NCBI GenBank assembly: GCA_031272375.1
Contig: JAISTY010000215.1
Location: 1 to 10,418, forward strand
From: Opitutaceae bacterium
GTDB lineage: Bacteria > Verrucomicrobiota > Verrucomicrobiia > Opitutales > Opitutaceae
DNA: 10,418 bases
Direction: 5' to 3'
The position numbers and the translations under genes were made by a program. This document shows positions 5,889 to 10,418 of this stretch, one piece after another (the stretch's first letter is position 1; the number at the start of each line of letters is the position of its first letter). The notes under the pieces are model-generated. The model was not told the DNA's origin. It worked only from the letters and a program-made list of their open reading frames with translations, and searched no databases.

Positions 5889-6995
5889 ATGCCCGAAAAA
5901 ACCTCCCTCCTCGCCGAAACCCCGGAGTCCCTCGCCGCCTTCCTCGCCGCCGGCGGACAACCCGCCTACCGCGCCGCCCAAATCCTCTCCTGGGTCTGGA
6001 AAAAACGCGCCGCCTCCTGGGACGCCATGACCAACCTCCCCAAAAACCTCCGCGCCCTCCTCGCGGACCGCTTCTCCCTCAACCCCACCGACCTCCTCCT
6101 CGAGAAAAAATCCGCCGACGTCACCGGCAAACTCCTCCTCCGCCTCCATGACGGCGCCCTCGTCGAAACCGTCCTCATCCGCGCCCCGCGCGACGACGCC
6201 CCCGCCGCCGGCGACCGCCTTACCCTCTGCGTCTCCACACAGGTCGGCTGCGCGATGGGCTGCAAGTTCTGCGCCAGCGGCCTCGACGGCCTCCGCCGCG
6301 ACCTCGACGCCTCCGAAATCCTCGCGCAAGTCCACCACGCCGCCCGCCTCGTCGAAAACGACACCCCGCCCGCGCTCCGCGACGACCGCCTCCCCTTCGA
6401 CAACCTCGTCGTCATGGGCATGGGCGAACCCCTCGCCAACTACGACGCCACCCTCGCCGCCCTCCGCGTCCTCAACGCCCCCTGGGGACCCGCCTTCGGC
6501 GCGCGCCGCGTCACCCTCTCCACCTCCGGCCTCGCCCCGCAAATCCTCCGCCTCGCCGACGACTCCCTCCCCGTCCGCCTCGCCGTCTCCCTCCACGCCG
6601 CCACCGACGACGTCCGCTCCCAAATCATGCCCGTCAACAAGGCCTACCCGCTCGCGAAACTCCTCCCCGCCATCAAAACCTTCGCCTCCAAAAAAGGCCG
6701 CATGGTCACCCTCGAATACATCCTCATCGAAAACCTCAACGACTCCACGCGACAAGCCGCCGCCCTCGCCGAAATCGCCCGCGACCTCCACGCCCACGTC
6801 AACCTCATCCCCTATAACGAGGTTGACGGCCTCGCCTGGAAACGCCCCCCGCCGGAAATCCAAAACGCCTTCCTCGACACCCTCCTCGACGCCCGCGTCT
6901 CCGCCACCCTCCGCCGCGAAAAGGGCGCCGACATCAACGCCGCCTGCGGCCAGCTCCGCCTGAAAACCGAGCGCCCTCCGCCACCCGCCGCCTGA
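5889..6995 (+). CDS. rlmN: Dual-specificity 23S rRNA/tRNA (adenine-C2) methyltransferase RlmN
   Basis: This radical-SAM enzyme methylates C2 of A2503 in 23S rRNA and of A37 in some tRNAs. In the 368-residue protein an N-terminal RNA-binding segment (QPAYRAAQILSWVWKK, LPKNLRALLAD) precedes the radical-SAM core. The [4Fe-4S] ligands C121, C125 and C128 lie in STQVGCAMGCKFCASGL. C114, seven residues earlier, and C353 in GADINAACGQLR are the two cysteines needed for methyl transfer (C118 and C355 in E. coli). Other family blocks are NLVVMGMGEPLANYD, RRVTLSTSGLAPQI, RLAVSLHAATDDVRSQIMPV, LEYILIENLNDS and VNLIPYNEV. No catalytic residue is missing. The start ATG lies 28 bp after the nuclease stop with no Shine-Dalgarno, and co-transcription with the nuclease gene is likely. 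The Cfr antibiotic-resistance paralogue is unlikely, given the RlmN-like C-terminus. Confidence 0.96.
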   Translation: MPEKTSLLAETPESLAAFLAAGGQPAYRAAQILSWVWKKRAASWDAMTNLPKNLRALLADRFSLNPTDLLLEKKSADVTGKLLLRLHDGALVETVLIRAPRDDAPAAGDRLTLCVSTQVGCAMGCKFCASGLDGLRRDLDASEILAQVHHAARLVENDTPPALRDDRLPFDNLVVMGMGEPLANYDATLAALRVLNAPWGPAFGARRVTLSTSGLAPQILRLADDSLPVRLAVSLHAATDDVRSQIMPVNKAYPLAKLLPAIKTFASKKGRMVTLEYILIENLNDSTRQAAALAEIARDLHAHVNLIPYNEVDGLAWKRPPPEIQNAFLDTLLDARVSATLRREKGADINAACGQLRLKTERPPPPAA

Positions 6996-7006
6996 CGCCG
7001 CCCCGC

Positions 7007-7020
7007 GTTTTTATTTACAT
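7007..7020 (+). promoter_or_regulatory. AT-rich tract between rlmN and the EF-hand membrane protein gene
   Basis: GTTTTTATTTACAT is the only AT-rich stretch in the 55-bp gap and lies about 30-44 bases before the ATG at 7051. It could hold a -10 element, or be a T-tract after rlmN, but no stem precedes it and no -35 is clear. The rest of the gap is C-rich and lacks a Shine-Dalgarno. Confidence 0.25.
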
Positions 7021-7050
7021 CCAAACGCCTCCCTCCAACCCTCCCGCGCC

Positions 7051-9246
7051 ATGTCCACTCCCGCCGCCCACCAATGGAAATTCGCGCGCACCGGAGGCCT
7101 CGACCAGGTTGTCCTCTCCTCCGCCGACGACCTCCTCCACCTCCGCGACCTCGACCAAAAACTCTGGACCGCCCTCTCCTGCCCCGTCTCCGGCCTCGAA
7201 CTCGACGAAGCCACCCTCAAACTCATTGACACCGACAACGACGCCCGCGTCCGCGTCCCCGAAATCCTCGCCGCCATCGCCTGGCTCGCCCCGCGCCTCC
7301 GCGACCTCTCCGTCATCCTTCAACCCTCCGCCGTCTGCGACCCCGCCGAACTCAACACCGCCACCCCCGAAGGCGCCGCCATCGCCGCCGCCGCCGACCG
7401 CCTCCAAAAACTCCTTCCCCCCGGCGCCCTCCTCGACATCCCCGCCATCGCCACCGCCCGCGCCGCCTTCGCCGCCTCGCCCCTCAACGGCGACGGCGTC
7501 ATCACCCCCGAAACCGCCGCCGACCCGCGCCTCCAACGCCTCCTCGCCGACATCATCGCCACCTCCGCGCCCGTCCCCGACCTCTCCGGCAAACCCGGCG
7601 TCAACCAGCCCGCCCTCGACGCCTTCCTCGACGCCGTCACCGCCCGCGCCGCCTGGCTCGCCAGCGCCACCCCTGACAAGCTGCCGCTCGGCCCCGCCAC
7701 CCGACCCGCCCTCGACGCCCTCCTCGCCGTCCGCGCAAAAATCAACGACTTCTTCGCCCGCCGCCGCCTCGCCGACTACGACCCCCGCGCCCTCGACGCC
7801 CTCAACCGCGACGCCGCCGCCTACCTCCCCCTCCTCGCCCGCGAAATCACCCCCGGCGACGACGCACTGCGCCCCCTCCCCCTCGCCCAAATCACCCCCG
7901 GCAACACCACCCTCCCCCTCGCCGCCGGCCTCAACCCCGCCTGGACCGCCCCCGTCGCCGCCTTCCTCGACGCCACCGTCACCCCCCTCCTCGGCCCCGG
8001 CAAAACCGCCCTCTCCGAGGACGAATGGCTCCGCCTCAACACCACCCTCGCCCCCTTTGAAACCTGGCTCGCCTCCCAGCCCGCCCCGCACCTCGCCACA
8101 CTCGGCGACGACCGCCTCCGCGAAATCGCCTCCACCGCCGCCAACGACAGGCAAACCCTCGCCGCCCTCATCGCCGCCGACGCCGCCCTCGAACCCGAAC
8201 GCCGCTCCTTCGAGGACCTCGAACGCCTCCTCCGCTACCGCCGCGACCTCCGCCTCCTCCTCGCAAACTTCGTCAACTTCTCCGACTTCTACGACCCCGC
8301 CCGCACCGCCGTCTTCCAGACCGGCACCCTCTACTTCGACACCCGCGCCTGCGACCTCTGCATCCGCGTTGACGACCCCGCCGCCCACGCACCCCTCGCC
8401 GCCCGCTCCAACACCTGCGTCGCCTACTGCGACCTCAAACGCCAGGGCCTCTCCATGAAAATCGCCGCCGTCTTCACCCAGGGCGACTCCGACTACCTCA
8501 TGCCCGGCCGCAACGGCGTCTTCTACGACCGCCTCGGCCGCGACTGGGACGCCACCATCACCCGCCTCATTGACAACCCCATCTCCCTCCGCGCCGCCTT
8601 CTGGTCCCCCTACAAAAAATTCGTCCGCACCCTCGAAAACCTCGCCGCCAAACGCGCCGCCGCCGCGGACGACAACGCCTCCGCCAGCCTCAACGCCTCC
8701 GCCGCCTCCGCCGCCGCCGGGCAACCCGCCGCCCCCAAAAAAATGGACGTCGGCACCGTCGCCGCCCTCGGCGTCGCCCTCGGCGCCCTGACAACCGCGC
8801 TGGCCGCCATCGCCACCGGCATCATGCGCCTCCACGCTTGGCAGCTCGCCCTCGTCCCAGCCGCCGTCATCCTCCTCATCTCCCTCCCCTCCGTCTTCCT
8901 CGCCTGGCTGAAACTCCGCCAGCGCACCCTCGGTCCCCTCCTCGACGCCACCGGCTGGGCCGTCAACGGACGCATCAAAATCAACATCCCCCTCGGCGCC
9001 TCCCTCACCCACCGCGCCCGCCTCCCCGAAGGCTCCCTCCGCGCCGCCGCCGCCGACCCCTTCCGCCCGCGCCACCGCCTCCTGAAAACCACCGTCCTCC
9101 TCGCCCTCCTCGCCTCCCTCGCCGCCTCCGCCCTCCTCTGGCGCCACCACCTCCGCGACAACCCGCCGCCTCCTCCCCAACAACAACAACCCGCCGCCGG
9201 ACAACCCGCCGCGGGACAACCTGCCGTTTCCTCCCCGACGCCCTGA
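7051..9246 (+). CDS. Membrane-anchored protein of unknown function with EF-hand-like loops
   Basis: This 731-residue protein belongs to no family whose function I know. The N-terminus ([20 protein letters not shown], then [18 protein letters not shown]) leads into a good EF-hand loop at residues 60-71 ([12 protein letters not shown], with D1, D3, D5 and E12 present). A degenerate second loop, [10 protein letters not shown], lies at 145-154. A long Ala/Leu/Asp-rich helical region follows. A more ordered block at about 400-545 ([57 protein letters not shown]) carries a C434-x-x-C437 and a C456-x3-C460 pair that could bind metal or form disulfides. Membrane segments lie at about 568-592 and 598-620 (a hairpin), with a third at about 680-697. 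The tail is Pro/Gln-rich, with PAAGQ twice. There is no signal peptide, so the N-terminal domain is probably cytoplasmic. It sits between rlmN and aconitase, 55 and 47 bp away. Calcium binding is inference. Confidence 0.85.
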   Translation: MSTPAAHQWKFARTGGLDQVVLSSADDLLHLRDLDQKLWTALSCPVSGLELDEATLKLIDTDNDARVRVPEILAAIAWLAPRLRDLSVILQPSAVCDPAELNTATPEGAAIAAAADRLQKLLPPGALLDIPAIATARAAFAASPLNGDGVITPETAADPRLQRLLADIIATSAPVPDLSGKPGVNQPALDAFLDAVTARAAWLASATPDKLPLGPATRPALDALLAVRAKINDFFARRRLADYDPRALDALNRDAAAYLPLLAREITPGDDALRPLPLAQITPGNTTLPLAAGLNPAWTAPVAAFLDATVTPLLGPGKTALSEDEWLRLNTTLAPFETWLASQPAPHLATLGDDRLREIASTAANDRQTLAALIAADAALEPERRSFEDLERLLRYRRDLRLLLANFVNFSDFYDPARTAVFQTGTLYFDTRACDLCIRVDDPAAHAPLAARSNTCVAYCDLKRQGLSMKIAAVFTQGDSDYLMPGRNGVFYDRLGRDWDATITRLIDNPISLRAAFWSPYKKFVRTLENLAAKRAAAADDNASASLNASAASAAAGQPAAPKKMDVGTVAALGVALGALTTALAAIATGIMRLHAWQLALVPAAVILLISLPSVFLAWLKLRQRTLGPLLDATGWAVNGRIKINIPLGASLTHRARLPEGSLRAAAADPFRPRHRLLKTTVLLALLASLAASALLWRHHLRDNPPPPPQQQQPAAGQPAAGQPAVSSPTP
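9190..9219 (+). repeat. Imperfect 15-bp tandem repeat encoding [10 protein letters not shown]
   Basis: Two 15-bp units (9190-9204 and 9205-9219) match at 14 of 15 positions and follow a CAA triplet run (9180-9189). They encode the low-complexity tail of the membrane protein. Such a tract may vary in copy number between strains by slippage. Confidence 0.65.
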
Positions 9247-9293
9247 AAAAACCGCGCCGCCTCCATTTCCCGTCTCCAACCATTCCAACAACC

Positions 9294-10418
<1,125 letters not shown>

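Noticed and set aside
7015..9291. A 758-codon minus-strand frame antisense to the EF-hand membrane protein
   Set aside because: Its translation is Gly/Glu/Ala/Val low-complexity, as expected from the reverse of NNC-rich codons. It has no recognisable motif, while the plus frame has EF-hand loops and membrane segments.

Overview
This is a high-GC bacterial chromosome segment. Coding strands are so C-rich, with C at most third codon positions, that long spurious ORFs appear antisense to nearly every gene. Most starts lack a visible Shine-Dalgarno sequence. Together with the gene set (an IRP1/AcnA-type aconitase, an M29 aminopeptidase, a small XRE regulator, and 'HAE-x-x-RRR'-type dispersed intergenic repeats), this suggests a Verrucomicrobiota member, possibly Opitutaceae. 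That placement is inferred from style and remembered families, not from a database search.

Layout. (1) Positions 1-402 are a scar: an IS4-type transposase fragment that enters from outside the window and runs in frame into the C-terminal half of an XRE-type helix-turn-helix regulator. (2) Positions 403-630 hold no convincing gene. They contain an AT-rich nested inverted-repeat structure (465-541) with mutually exclusive pairings. (3) Positions 631-4763 form a minus-strand block, read from right to left: M29 aminopeptidase, small lipoprotein, XRE regulator, adenosine/adenine deaminase family enzyme, then an intergenic region built of degenerate dispersed repeats, then an RluD-type pseudouridine synthase. 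(4) A 116-bp divergent gap (4764-4879) separates this from a plus-strand block: an OB-fold plus HD-domain nuclease of the YhaM type, the RlmN radical-SAM RNA methyltransferase, a 731-residue membrane protein of unknown function with EF-hand-like loops, and the first 375 codons of aconitase, cut by the window end.

Most genes are housekeeping: rRNA/tRNA modification (RluD, RlmN), RNA turnover (YhaM-like), purine salvage (deaminase), peptide degradation (M29) and the TCA cycle (aconitase). They look like neighbours more than a single pathway. No defence system, CRISPR array, tRNA or rRNA was seen. The most unusual items are the transposase-regulator chimera, the switchable inverted-repeat structure beside it, the repeat-derived region that overlaps an alternative 5' end of rluD, and the unknown EF-hand membrane protein.
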